Source: Agelas oroides (lineage: Eukaryota > Porifera > Demospongiae > Agelasida > Agelasidae). From it: a stretch of DNA of 64,000 bases. Below are positions 20,613 to 32,912 of the stretch, one piece after another. The translations under genes and the position numbers were made by a program. Numbering within the stretch: the first letter of the stretch is position 1; each line of letters begins with the position of its first letter. The stretch is from the NCBI GenBank assembly GCA_949130485.1, contig OX422183.1, positions 9,328,636 through 9,392,635 on the forward strand, written 5' to 3'. The notes under the pieces were generated by a model, which was not told the DNA's origin, made no database searches, and saw only the letters and a list, made by a program, of their open reading frames with translations.

Positions 20613-23600
20613 TTTGTTGCATGAAAAGCCATAGCAACCCATAGCAACCCATGGTAACAGTGACGTCAAATGCAGTTGGTCGAGAGACGTTTGGCTTGCG
20701 TGTTGTCCGAAGGTCTTGGTGTTGTAGAGTTAGAAGCATTTTTAGAGGATGTGAAGGCAGTGTATAGCACCTAGGGTCATGAAGAGAGTCAAGGAAAGGG
20801 CTGCAAAGTTCAAAATTGATGATGCACCGATCGTGATATCCCAAGTCCTTACCTGAGGCAGTGTAGAGAAAGCAAAAGTAAGTCACCATGCATGCTAAAT
20901 ACGTAGCTATTCAGCTTGTACACTTGATCATGTAGCTAGCAAACTGAGCTTCGTCGCCCTTGCACCTCAGAAGAAAGCTAGCCGCCCTCTACAGTAGGTG
21001 CCAGGCTCGCGCTGGAGCTGCCCCTGCTAACCTCAAACAGTCTTCATTCTCCTCAATTGCTGGCGCTGGCTGCACGATTTAAGATGTACCAATGTCCACT
21101 TATACAAATTGGCCACTTGGCAGTTGTGCCATATATGGTCAATTGTGCCAAATCGTGATATAAGATATAGTGGCACGATTCGCCAACACAGAATGCCAAT
21201 ATACAAGATATTAGCACGCCGGTGCCTTTGAACTTGTATGGTATCATGCAACAAGTATGTATATATATGTGCAATGTCTGTAATAGAGATATGGAAATAC
21301 AAATAAGACACCAACATGCCATGGCATTTCTCCCCAAAATTGATCCACATCCACCAAGATTACATTTTGCATTGACAATTTATATAAGAAGTGGCAACAA
21401 TAACAAGCTGCTAATCACCATAAATGTGCTAGCTTCTGTACACTATTAGGTCAGTCGGCTACTCACAAATTACTGCAAAAACTGGAACTTGGCTCAGTTT
21501 CGAATTTTGTGCAACTTGTCGTATACACGTTGCAGTAGGCCTAGCAATTGACCTTTGACCTCTGTTACATCATAGATGTGATATTCATTACCCGTACATG
21601 AACTTGCCTGGCACAGAAGTACTCAAAATGAATTTTGCTATTCTACACTTCTGTTGGACTCTGAATGCATTGCTGTTGCACCTATGTAGGCTCCACAAGA
21701 CTTCACTAAGGCTCCACTTAACTCTATTAGGCTCCACAGGACTGTGCTATGGCTCTACTTAACTCTACTAAGCTCACATGACTATGCTATGGCTCTACAT
21801 AATGAAGCGACTCAAATTGGGTTAAGTTTCTTACAATAGCAGTGGACGTACTGCAAAGAAATATTTTGAGTAAACCAAATATCTTAAGTCCTGCCATACG
21901 GCCACCCACCAAATGAACCATCTTAAGTTCCCCAATTCATGCTAACAGAAACATTGTGAGGAGTTACTTATTCAACTTGACCTTATGCTGATCACTATAC
22001 AAGTAGATTGAATAAGCAGAAGGCTCACTTTTCATGGTTCTTTAATGAAGACTATATTGATTCAAATACAATATTGGGAGTTGCTTCAATGAGAAAGTGT
22101 TACTATCAAATTGGGTTGTTTTTTTTGTGGTCTTGCAATGGCTAGAGACAGCACTTTGTGAACATCCGAAATTCTTTTTGCAGATAGTTAATTTCGCATA
22201 AACAACATGTATATCTCTGAACTGACCATCATGACATTGTCAACTTTTGGTCCGTGATGGGAGTGTACATTTATATATTTTTATCTTGCATGTGTATGCA
22301 CAAAATGGATTACACAATCGTTTCTACGTGTCTGTCTGTCTGCCTGTCTGTCTTCTAGTGAAATTTCTACTCCTACAGGCTTACTGATTTTAATCCAGTA
22401 AATGTAGTAACAATAGTAGCAACAATAAAATTGAAATAAAAAAAGAGTTCTACAACTCAGATATGCCGTAAGCAGGAAGCCTGCCAACTCTGTACATACA
22501 AAGCTTCAAAAAATCCACAAACTGATACTGACCAGGATGAACAGCTTCACAACAATGTATGACTCACTCCCAATAATCATTGTGTGACCTGACCCTATTG
22601 TGTGTTTTTAAAAACAACCTTAGAAATGACGTGTTGACCCTGAACGTTTATCTCACCATATTAGGGATTGTTTCCACAACCAACCCATGCACTATGTACA
22701 AGGCAAAACATTGTGATAGAGTAACATTTTATGCCACACATCATCTCACTAAGCAAATATTTGACCAATAATTAGTAGTTGCTTCAGTCAGCTATAGCCA
22801 GCTGTAGTAACTGGCCTTCATCTATGTATACTGAGTGCCAGTGAATTGTCCCCAGACAGAACAGCATGATTGCTATAGCAACCCCTTGCCACACCTCATT
22901 ATCACCACCCATTGTAACAAATCATGTTCCAAGTTCAGCAATAGACCAACATCTGATGATCTTAATCAGCTGACCTTGAGTGGAACAGATCACTCTTCAG
23001 ACCTCGTACAACTCCATGTCAGTTCTGGTTGTGATCATCCGGGCAGTATGACCTATAGGCAATTAGCAGTAAAACATACATATATTTAGTAAGTCCTTGG
23101 TAGTTCCTAGGCTCCTACCCAGCTTTTTTGTCACTTGCAGTATGGTACTGTAAGTGCATGACAGAAGTATTGAAATGTTGGGAGATGGTCTGTGAATGAG
23201 GCTACTCAAAGGTGCAAATGTACATAAGCTGTGTGAACACGGTAGCAAAAGCATTTCTACAGTGTTTATCATATTCACTGGAATCACTGCTGATTGCCAA
23301 GTCATACTGATATATATGGCAGTACTACATAGAGCCAATACTTTGAAATTAGTGGTAATTATATAGTAATTACTCATTGTGTTTGATTCCATGAGCTAGC
23401 TGACCAGAGCAACCACCATATCATGAATTTGCCTACATGTGAATTGCCATACCAAGTGTTTCCTCTTTCATAAAGGAAGTAACCAAATAAGGTGCATGGT
23501 GTTCCCCAGTAATAGGAAGTCAATATATATGAGTTAGTGAGAGTATTTTCTGGCTGTGCATGTTGTCTGTGTTGTCATCTAATCTTGTGAAGACTCATGT

Positions 23601-23847
23601 TTGAGCCTCAAAAGCCTCATGATAACAGAACTCATGATAACAGAACTCTCTGTCAAGTTTGCAAAAACTAATAGTGGTTATTAAAAGGACTGTGCATGAA
23701 TATTATGGATTAGATCACGTGGGGACACCAGGTGTTGTGAAAGTAATGAATCCCATTTGATTGCGAGGAACGGAGGGAGGGGTGTATGCACTGAATATTC
23801 GAGCAAACACCCCCTCCACATTTTTGGCGCAAAGTAGTGTGCAAAAA
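20613..23847. other. Intergenic with a small tandem array and dispersed-repeat pieces
   Basis: No gene is supported. At 21686-21803 a unit of about 40 bp (GGCTCTACTTAACTCTAC and variants) is repeated three times. Around 23195-23530 about 330 bp resemble 35170-35450, and the words GACCTATAGGCAATTAGCAG near 23050 recur near 30610, 33830 and 35520. These are pieces of a dispersed repeat that often lies near receptor genes or relics. A short GTCT/CTGT-rich stretch lies at about 22330-22350. Confidence 0.5.
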
Positions 23848-23867
23848 GGGGGGGGGGGGGGGGGGGG
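23848..23867. repeat. 20-nt G-run
   Basis: An uninterrupted run of 20 G. Such runs can form G-quadruplexes and their length is often unreliable in assemblies. Confidence 0.9.
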
Positions 23868-23974
23868 CATATCTTTGGTAGCCTACGGTATACAGCATAC
23901 ATCCTTGTAAACAAATGCGCAATCCCTCATCAAATCACCTTTCTTCCATGTAATCAATTTTCTGACTCAGTGTA

Positions 23975-24744
23975 TCCTATAAGGTAGTGGACTGGACTGG
24001 TGGACTGACATTTTTTGTGCTAAAAATCACTTTTGTGCTCTCTTATGAGACCTCACTCTCCTGTAGGTTTAGACATGATGCATTTTAGTCTTTATAAACC
24101 TGGACACACTATTCTCTCTGTTTAAACATGAAGTAAATAACTGTAGTGCTACAACAGTAGTGAAGCCTCGCTTTACTTCGTGCTTAGTGTGAAACATGGT
24201 GTGAGGTAGTTTCAGCCTCACATCCAGGTCCCAGTTTTTTGTCCTTCAATGTTATGGTGTAGACAACTGTCTGAGTACAAGTCTTTAGTGAAGGGTCTAT
24301 TCACTTAGTCTCGCGTAGCCATACTCTCACGACCTTCCGGCGAGTCTGGCTACACGAGACTACTAGTTACTAGCTACATATGACGCTTGCAGTTGGATAA
24401 ATGACTTGTACACTTGCGCTTTGACTACACTACCATAAGTGCCTAATGTGTGTTATCGATCTGCAAGTATAATAAAGTAACCAATCAGAGTCATTCCAAG
24501 CGACATCTGCATTGCCAATGGTAGATGCCTCAAGGCTTGCCAAGTAGGCTTTATAGGGTTGAGTGTACACACTTCATGTCATCTAGTTCTTAAACATTCT
24601 TGCTAGAGTCGGTGAAGGAGTGGCTATGTCTCCAGAATGCAACTCTACAGGTGAGTTTTCATTAGCGAGCATAAAAATGATTTTTAAACCAGTCCACCAG
24701 TCCAGTCCACCAGTCCAGTCCAGTGATTGTAGACTACCATCCTA
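23975..24744. mobile_element. About 770-bp TIR element with GGACTGGACTGGT ends
   Basis: The left part GTAGTGGACTGGACTGGTGG pairs with the right part (CCACCAGTCCAGTCC words at 24690-24725). Outside these, TATCCTAT pairs loosely with ATCCTAC reversed. Just inside, AAAAATCACTTTT-like words also pair. A separate hairpin lies within it at about 24307-24362. A related element with GGACTGGATTGTGGACTGGA words lies in R4 intron 1. Confidence 0.65.
24307..24362. repeat. 56-bp hairpin
   Basis: TAGTCTCGCGTAGCCA pairs with TGGCTACACGAGACTA around a short loop. The CTCGCGTAGCCA and GCTACACGAGAC words resemble the ends of MITEs elsewhere in the window. Confidence 0.7.
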
Positions 24745-24921
24745 CAAGACCCAGTAACTAGCATCAAGTTTCACTTGGCCAAGAACCTTGTTCTATCTGG
24801 AAGTGACTTCTAGTGGAGACAACCGAACGGTGGCAAATCACGGCATGTAAATGGGCTATTCCATTAGGCCACTATTTGTTGCATATTAGTTTCTCATCAG
24901 GAACTTTCTCTAAAGTTCGTG

Positions 24922-24922
<1 letters not shown>

Positions 24923-24954
<32 letters not shown>
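24923..24954. repeat. 32-nt G-run
   Basis: An uninterrupted run of 32 G followed by CGGCC. It is the longest homopolymer in the window. A possible G-quadruplex former or an assembly artefact. Confidence 0.85.
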
Positions 24955-25275
24955 CGGCCATTACCATTATACCGTGCCATTATTCCCCAACCGCATAAAA
25001 AGTTTGGCTCCTGGACACGCGAGGCCACGCTCCCCGTAAAAGAAGTAACGTCTGGGGCTAAGCGCTCCGATATTTTAGGGAGGGAGACATCTTCTAGCTG
25101 TTTTGCAGTACGCTGAGTAGCAAATCAACATGTAAATCGATCAGCAGCATTGACGCGCGTACAGAGCGCGCCAGATCGATAATATACAATAATGGCTAAC
25201 GAAGCGGGTCCCCAAAAAGCATGCGGGCGGGGGATGAGAAACTAATATGCAACACCCCTGTGGAGGAGTAATTTT

Positions 25276-25443
25276 CAGCTCCCCCCTAGGACAGCAAACG
25301 AGTAGCATGACCCCCCTAGGACAGCAAACGAGTAGCATGACCCCCCTAGGACAGCAAATGAGTAGCATGACCCCCCTAGGACAGCAAATGAGTAGCATGA
25401 CCCCCCTAGGACAGCAAATGAGTAGCATGACCCCCCTAGGACA
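25276..25443. repeat. 30-bp minisatellite, about 5.5 units
   Basis: The unit contains GAGTAGCATGACCCCCCTAG followed by GACAGCAAAT. Unit length is a multiple of three, so both strands stay open and give repetitive frames (for example MTPLGQQMSS). Those frames are by-products of the repeat and I do not call them genes. Confidence 0.92.
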
Positions 25444-25527
25444 CAATCCGGCAAAGCAGGCTACTGACAGTACTGATCTCTTGTTCACTTCAGTGGCTGC
25501 GCCTTCATGCCTAGCCAGATAGGGTGA

Positions 25528-25660
25528 AGCTTTTTGCTGTTAAAAATCACCTGAAGGATAGAGACTCTTTCAATCTGCAGTCTTGCTGGCGTCGTTTTGT
25601 TTTCCGCTGTCAACTCAAGGTCTAAGTACACAGAGGGTGTGGCGCCTTTTTAATTATGAC
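25528..25660 (-). repeat. Solo fragment of the 947-3716 foldback arm
   Basis: The block around GTTAAAAATCACCTGA...TCTGCAGTCTTGCTGGC...ACACAGAGGGTGTGGC matches the arm at about 3525-3635 with moderate divergence. It ends about 120 bases before the R2 start codon, in the likely R2 promoter region. Confidence 0.65.
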
Positions 25661-25782
25661 GTGACCGTTTCAGGCGGTGTGCCTACTCAGACATATTTAT
25701 AAAATCTCACTCAACCGCAGAATCATGAGAATTGAACGAAGAAGGTTCGAGGTGCTATTCTTCGACATCGATCAGAGGTAGA

Positions 25783-28241
25783 ATGCAGGCAGCGACCGGC
25801 CTCATCGTCGCAGTGGTTCTCACTGCGTTTCTGCTGGGATGTTAGTTTCTGCATGCAGCTAAGGAATAAATTATTTATTTGTTTAGTTTCTCGTTTTGAG
25901 CTACGGAACTGATACAGTATGTATAGCATTTGTAATGTAACTCAGTAGATGTCACGAAGCCTTGCATGCATTCTTGCAACACTGAGATACTTTAAATCAA
26001 GTACTTTTTGCATGGATTCCCCACAGGTAACGGGCGCACGGTCTTGACTGTAGCCCACAATACGACAATAAACCTGGTATGCACTGATGGTAGTCGCTTT
26101 CCTACTTGGTTTGTGAATGGGATAACAGTAGGAACAGAAGGTCAATGCAGCAGATCTAGCTTCAGTAATGGTGGAATGGTGACTGCCACACTAACTATTG
26201 ATGGAAATTGTATTTGTGGCACCTTGAATATGCACTGTGAAGCTTACATTGCTGAAGAGCGACAACTTGCGTTCCTGCATAACACTACTCTGACAATTCA
26301 AGGTTAGTTGCAGTCTCAACATTAAATTTTTCTTCTTTCAGGGGTTCTTTATTGATACACTGTGAACCACTATAATCTGAAAATTCACATGCAGGTCACC
26401 TTCCTTCACCTGAAAATGTTCACATCAATGAGACAGACAACATTGAATGGAACCCTCCCTACTCTGCAATGAACAATGATGTCGTACATGTGGACCCTCA
26501 CATCACCCAGTACACTGTATACATTACTGACAATTATACTGGAAACATTGCCAAAGTGAATGTATCAGAAATGCAATTCACTTTTAATACCCAAGATGAT
26601 GGTCTGTGTCCCATTTACCAAGTCTCAGCATGGAATGCTGGTGGTGAGGGTGAATTGAGTGAGCCAGTGCAGGAGAGCACGCCAAGAGGTAAGGAATTCC
26701 TAAACAACCTTTCCACCAGCTTTCACGCTTACTCTCTTACAGTCCCTCACAGTATTACAGCTGAGAATATCAGTGTTGCAGTCACAGAAGAGTCTAATGC
26801 TTTACTGAATATTCACATTGATGTGAGTCTCTTAATTTGATAGATATATAGTTAATTTCTTAATTTGATAGATATATAACAAGAGTTTGTAACAGTAAGA
26901 GTGTGAAACTTTCCATATGCATGGATTCTGCTGCCATCATCTGGGATAGGCAATCGGCAGTAGTGAATGCTTAATGTACACAAGGCCAAAATACAAGTGT
27001 ACAACACTGTACACAAACTGTACGTAAGAACACCACTACAGCTTATCATTATAAGTAGCTGTTACAGCTCGAATGTTAAGGTGGATCTCTTCTATAGGTG
27101 GATACGTTATGCCCCATCAGAATGCCAGAGTTCTTTCTCATCACTCTGATGACCCCTGGTGGAAGCGTTGTCAAGGAATCAAGCATGTCACATGACCAAG
27201 GACAAGCAGTTGCAGACTTCACTATCAGTCTACCTCCAAGTGTGGAAGTGTGCACCCTTCATGTGAGGATCAGTGCAGGAAATAGTGCCGGAATGTCTGC
27301 ACCCAGTGAAGCAGTTGAAGTTGGTAAGTTACATTTTACAAATAAACTGCAGGAAAGTCAGAACCAATTATTTGTTTTCTATACATTAGTTTGTTTGGGT
27401 GGCAACACAGAGTCTACTACTACTGATTCCACCAGTGTGACAGTCTCTCCTACCACTGCTAGTACTGGCGAAAGACAGCAAGGAGACAACACCACACTAA
27501 TAGGTGAAGTGTTACTGAACTGAAATAACTGCTGTACCAATCACTGATTTGGAAAATAACTGTTATTGGAATTTCAACTCTTTGTTTTAGTCATCATCAT
27601 TGGAGTCATTGCGGCTGTTGGGGTGACACTAATTGTGGCAGTTGGGATCATATGTTGTCTGAAACATAAGAGCAAGAACAGTAAAGGTACATCTGAATGG
27701 GCATGCAGTAGAAGTTCTACACAGCTTGCTATGATGTGAAGTAAACATGTGTTTATTCTTCCCATTTTATTAGTAGATCCTTCGGACCAGACTGATAACT
27801 ACTATCCAAAAAGGTTGGCAAAGTGTTACTAACCCATGCATTGATAGTAATACTGATTTATAATCAATGTCTCTAACTGTTTATAGCCCTTCACTTGGTG
27901 GACCAGTACCACTTTACGAACCTCAAGTTACCAGTCATCCTGAAAGCAGTAGTATAACTGACAGTGAAGGGTCAAATGACCACTTACTGCAGCCCAGCAC
28001 ACCAGTTGCTAGAAACCCTGAAAACACTGTACCCAGGACCCAGTCATCAGACACTGCCACAACTCCCTCTTCAACAGACAGTGAGGGGTCAAATGACCAC
28101 CTACTGCAGCCCAGCCCTCCGGCTCCAGTGGAGAGTCCACACCTGGTGTATGCACAGCTTGAGGCAGTGAAACAGACTCAAGTCCTGCCACCAGCCAGTG
28201 ATGACCCTGTGCAGTATGCTCAGATAGAGCACCAAGACTAG
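25783..28241 (+). CDS. R2: Ig-FN3-FN3 single-pass receptor with tandem ITIMs
   Basis: Exons: 25783-25840, 26027-26302, 26395-26688, 26743-26822, 27098-27323, 27390-27503, 27591-27686, 27774-27813 and 27887-28241, giving 512 codons, all in frame at GT-AG sites. Order: signal peptide; Ig-like domain (INLVC, PTWFVNG, NMHCEAY); FN3 (IEWNPP, YQVSAWNAGGEGELSE); second FN3 split by a phase-0 intron; Thr/Ser stalk; membrane helix starting VIIIGVIAAVG; long Ser/Pro-rich tail. The tail has two canonical ITIMs, LVYAQL and VQYAQI, 22 residues apart, close to the end. When phosphorylated, paired ITIMs recruit SH2 phosphatases such as SHP-2; that this happens here is inference. The word TDSEGSNDHLLQPS is duplicated in the tail. 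Exon 8 has a TAGTAG acceptor, so one residue may be optional. A short upstream frame (25726-25782) ends at the start codon. Confidence 0.88.
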
Positions 28242-29366
28242 CTGTGGTGACACACTGCATCATCATTTTTTGTTCTTTAATTTTATGTTATCGATGACGT
28301 TATTGTTTCTGCATATCATTTTCCAAACTCTTAAACACACTGCATTGTTACAAAAAGTTTATCTCTTTCTGTGGTCATGTGTTCACCATGTGTGTGTGTG
28401 TGTTATGCATGTGTCTATGAAGTACTTTGCAAGTAATTTTTGAGCAGACAAAAACTGATGTGCTTAAAGCAGAAATGCTCAATATTGTTCTGCATGACTC
28501 CACGCAAAGGGACAAGATTTTCAGCAATAGGTTTAATTTTTGTGAAGATCAATGAAAGTCTTCACAGCAATACAGGATGGTGCTAACTCCTTGGATATAT
28601 ATTATATGCACTGTGAAGGACTCTAGCTAGAGTGCTGTAGTTACCAACTAAACAAAACACCTGTATTCCCAGGACTTCACCACCTCCAGTTTTTTATCAC
28701 TTGCAGTTCTGTATTTGCTGTATTTGCTTACTGCAAGCGATCAAGACTAGAGGCTGCAAATGAGGCTAATACAGGTTAAAATTAGACAACATGGGACTTA
28801 ACTGTCAATTTTATATTATCAAATAATAAAGAGGGAATGCACAGAGCCTGCTAGTATATTGGCCAACTATAAAAAAGGAATAAGTTGTAAAAGTATGGTA
28901 ACAAAAGGTAGGAAAGAAACAATTACAAAATTGTTATAAAACAAGAGAGTTTTGTCCAGATCTTCTAACACATTGTTAGGTCATCAACAGAAAATGAAGC
29001 CCTTATAGGCACAAAGTGTACATAGCTGTGTAAAATCTTGTGCAAGGCTACTACAAACTGTTACCATATTTACCACTGATTGCAACTTCACACAAAATGG
29101 AACTAACTCATCAGATAATGATTTTAGTAATGTTGTAGTGCTATATGACCCAAAACAGGAAATGGAATCCTCAAGAGATCTTGATTGTTCCCACTTCATC
29201 GTGTTATGGCTTAGCAGTGAATTTAGTCTGATGTAGTTTGGTGTTGTTGACTGTTCTGGTCAATTCACTCATACTCTGTACTCATTGTGCAGAAGTGTAC
29301 ACATACATTACAAAGTCAAAAAATGTACACATAATTATGCAGCTGCATAAGAGTGACTGCATTACA
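28242..29366. other. R2 3' flank, nothing else recognised
   Basis: This holds the R2 3' UTR and spacer. A GT repeat lies near 28390, and an AATAAA-type word near 28822 is a possible but distant polyadenylation signal. No further gene is seen. Confidence 0.4.
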
Positions 29367-29440
29367 TTTAACCCTCAGTGGTGAGCCTGATCAACAACTG
29401 CATAAGCTAGCTCAGCTTGGAGTTGTGTCATAGACCTGGA
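29367..29440 (-). pseudogene. Receptor tail-exon scrap, reverse strand
   Basis: Reversed, the stretch reads CAAGCTGAGCTAGCTTATGC...CAGGCTCACCACTGAGGGTT, which matches the end of the R1 and R4 last exon (CCAGCTTATGAAGTTGTCCA, then the stop and GAGGGTTGGATG). No other exon of the unit is recognisable nearby, so it is a short relic of a lost copy that faced the opposite way to R2. Confidence 0.5.
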
Positions 29441-29789
29441 GAGACTTGACAGAGTGACAGTCATGTATGCCGCATAGAATCAAAAAACTGTGATGTTCAC
29501 ACAAGAGAGACTGGGCAAGAGGCTAACCTGATTTACTGCTCCCTCTACCTGATAATGCCAAAAAAAAAAAAACAACTCAATTTTAAGTCCCTCATCTAAT
29601 ATAAAGATTTGGACCCTCTCTAAGGCTCCAACCCCAGTCTGACCACATCATCATGTGCAAGATGCGCTCACACTGATTTAATTAATCAGTATGCCACCAC
29701 ATATTTGGAGCTATATATTTCAATGCAGATCCCTGAAGTATTTCCCCAGGTCACAATCATGTGATTAGATGATTAGTTGTTTACAAGAC

Positions 29790-30640
29790 TCTCAGGCCTA
29801 CAACATTTGAAGATTTCGAGTTGGAATTCTGTTTCCTATTTGAGGTCAACCAGTGCAACTGGCATGAAATCATTGTCCTAGCCTTACAGTAATTTTATTG
29901 TAAACTTTTATTGTAAGCGTGAACTTTTGTTGTCAACTGTTTTGTAAATGAGCTTTCATTGTGTAGTAGACTTTGTAAACATGTTTTCTTTGTGTAGTCT
30001 ACTAAGTTTACACAACAGTAGGGTGTACACCTCTCCCATTCTTATTGTTGGGAAGATTTGAGTATGAAACCTCAAACACTCAGGCCTGCAACATTTGATG
30101 TAATCAAGATTTTTAGTTGGAATTACTTTTTGTTTGAGGTCCACCAGTACAATCATTGTGTAGTAGACTTTGTAAACATGTTTTCTTTGTGTAGTCTACT
30201 AAACAAAGAAAACACGTTTATTACAAAATTTTACACAACAGTAGGGTGTACACCTCCCCATTATGGCCATTATCTGTATGTATAGATTCTTATTGTTGGG
30301 AAGATTAGTAATTTTGAGTATGAAACCCAATCAAACACTCAGGCCTGCAACATTTGATCTGATCAAGATTTTGAGTTGGAATTGTTTTTTGTTTGAGGTC
30401 CACCAGTACAACCAAAATCATAGTCTTAAGCCTCACAAAGAAAACATGTTTACAACAGACTTTAAAGATATTATTCTCTTTCCTATTTGAGGTCAAGCAG
30501 TACAACTTAAATCATTGTTGTAGCTTTACAATCCACTGCACAAAGAAAACATGTCTGGAAATGAGACTACACAACAGTAGGGTGTATACTTCCCATTATC
30601 TGAGCAGTATGACGGTAATTAGTAGTAAACTGTGTTAGTG
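29790..30640. repeat. Imperfect tandem array, unit about 240-250 bp
   Basis: Three to four diverged units share GAGTATGAAACC...CTCAGGCCTGCAACATTTGA, TTTGAGGTCCACCAGTACAA and ACAACAGTAGGGTGTACACC. A further copy lies alone at about 33540-33800. The open frames in it repeat from unit to unit in register with the array and have no domain, so I treat them as repeat by-products. Confidence 0.75.
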
Positions 30641-31240
30641 TGCATATAGTAGTATGTCCATACTCACCACTGATTTAGTATTTATGGCATTGCCAAGATC
30701 AGGGTTGTGGTAAAGTATAGGCAACCACACAAAAGCAGCCAACATTCTAAAACCTCTGACGTGTATTCAGGAAAGTGGCATTGCACATACATTGCAAGGA
30801 TATTCGCAAACAAATAGTGAGAACTATATAACTATATAGTTATGATGAAGTTGTGTGCACTCAAAGACTATTGTTCTGACTATTCATTCACAAATTGGCC
30901 AAGAGATCGGTTGTTAGAAATTTAGACTACCATAAACTAATGAAAGATTGGTAGCCTTGTTGGTTTCCATTGACAATAATAGTTATAGTTATAGCTACAT
31001 AAAGAAGAACAATGCAAACCAAAAAATTAAATTCATGATGAACTTGTTCATGATGAACTTGTATATGAATATTGGAAGAAGTTACATAAGCATGGTCTCT
31101 TGGGATCTGGGTTAAATGTTTCAAGGTTGAGGTCAATTAAGGAAAGCAGTGCCCAAAGTAGGAAAGTTTACATATACCCAGCCTGTGTAGCAGAATGTCA
31201 CTGAAACATCTAGGGGGGGTCTGGTGGTATCCAGCCATAT
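30590..31240 (+). repeat. Duplicated block B (partner at 33790-34430)
   Basis: Matching stretches in order are GTATGTCCATACTCACCACTG, GCAACCACACAAAA-CAGC, TATTCAGG-AAGTG, AAGAAGAA(C/T)GATG(T/C)AAACC, GGTCTCT-TGGGATCTGG and CACTGAAACA-CTAGGGGG. Together with the array copy before each block, about 0.9 kb has been duplicated. No coding signal. Confidence 0.65.
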
Positions 31241-31566
31241 ATACGCCCCCAAAAGTTTTAAGATTTTAGATCATCAATCATAAAATACATATGACAAAAG
31301 TCCACAAGTTCATAATTTATGTATTTTATGATCAATGATCACATTCTTGGGAGTACATACACATTATAAAGTAAATATAATAGACTAAAAGGTGCTAGCT
31401 ACATACTTTATATACTACAAAATTATGTACAACCTAGTGTTGCACTGTGAAACCCGTACAGCTACCTGCACATAGTACACTTCTAGATCATGTGACACAC
31501 AGAATTATTCTTTTACAGTTCTTCACATCATCACCCCTGTTTGTATTTTGCTCCTTATATCTCCAG

Positions 31567-31649
31567 ACAAATATACTGAAAATGAGATGAAACCCAACCA
31601 AGTGTACAAGACTGTCAGGCCAGCAACACAAATTCACGTTGAGCCATGA
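31567..31649 (+). CDS. Orphan receptor tail exon, possible alternative last exon of R2
   Basis: After a CTCCAG acceptor the frame reads through MKPNQVYKTVRP to IHVEP and a stop. It aligns with the last exons of R1 and R4. A phase-1 entry keeps it open, and the R2 membrane exon (27591-27686) ends in phase 1 on the same strand. It therefore could serve R2 as an alternative short tail that removes both ITIMs. It could also be the last trace of a lost receptor copy. The tail is shorter than in R1 because the stop falls before the second tyrosine motif. Confidence 0.5.
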
Positions 31650-31869
31650 GATTTTTGCATAATTATATTTCAACTACATTAATTTTTCATTCCTTGTAAA
31701 TAGTACGAAAATTCAATCTTTCTTACAGTGCATATTGATGGTTCTTGCCTAAATTAGTCACCAGTTAAATCAATTGTACTGCTTAACTCCAGAGCAATCA
31801 AGTACAATGCAATTAATAAACCACATATTCATGAAATAGACAATGTGTTAGGCGAGTCACCCACTGCAC

Positions 31870-32420
31870 AGAAAGCGTGTAGACCAGATGCTGGCTAGTG
31901 TACATACCACAGTTGCGTGTGCAAAACAGTATTCATTATGGTGATGTCATCACATTCTCAAAATTCATGACAATAATAGGGCATAGGTCAGTGTCTATAG
32001 CCATAATTAGTTTGGAACCAATGGCAATATCAATATTATCATTGCTGCCCAAAAGTAGTTGTTGTGTGGTTTTGTTTGCTATGCAAAAAAAAACAACAAC
32101 ACAATGTATGTTGTATCAAATTAGTTTCTTGTAAAATTATACTGCATTTTGTTGCCTTAGCAACCCATTGGCACATTTATTATCACATTCATCCAGTGTT
32201 ATTTATGTTCAAAGGCTCCAAAACAGACCATCAACCTGCCTGCCTAACCTTGAGTTCCCCCCTGCCATTAATACTGAAGTGCTAATATATGTAATTGTTT
32301 CCCTTCCTTGGGGGTATAAGTAAAATTGGAGGCCCTCTTCATGCTGTTTTACATTACATTGCCCTAGCTTTGTTCCCTGCCACAATTTTTGTCACATGCT
32401 ATACAAGTAGCACTACTCAT
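31870..32420 (+). repeat. Duplicated block A, second copy
   Basis: Partner of 19345-20060 (see there). Landmarks are GATGCTGGCTAGTGTACATA at the left and CTAACCTTGAGTTCCCCCCT near 32250. This copy lies downstream of R2 and its orphan tail exon. Confidence 0.6.
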
Positions 32421-32912
32421 GCTGTGGTGGACTGTGAACATTGCCATACTGCAATACAAGTTATCATGTGAAGTTTATAGTAAACACTTGTACATGTACA
32501 GAGATGTGTGTACAATAACAACTCTTTTCTCTAGTTCACCTCTGAGTCAGAAACAATTCTGTAGAACCAGGTGTGCATGGGATACAAGCGGTTCTGTGAC
32601 AATGCTAAGTTCAGGAGGCAAACGTTGAATGCGATTTCCAGTTGAAAGTCCCTATGGGTCACTCCAGCTAATTATGTTACAATCAACTTCCTGTGGCTTA
32701 TAATAACTACGTATATACTAACTCAAAAATGTGCAATATTTAGCCAGAAGCTAACTTGGGCACATACAGGTGCTATCGGTATGGCCAATATATGCTGCAT
32801 GACATTCATGTGGCTTAACCTGTTATCTAACAACATCTGCTCAATGACGTATATCGTGAGTGACATGCATCACATATACTATGAATAATGGTTATAGCTA
32901 CATATACTGTAG
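32421..32912. other. Intergenic, nothing recognised
   Basis: No supported gene or repeat boundary. Confidence 0.4.

Noticed and set aside
25141-25522. Repetitive frames on both strands (such as MTPLGQQMSS repeats)
   Set aside because: They come from a 30-bp minisatellite whose unit is divisible by three. There is no signal peptide, domain or splice context.
19345-32420. Very large inverted or tandem duplication of the whole 19-32 kb region
   Set aside because: Only separate blocks match and the sequence between them does not, so a single large duplication is not supported.
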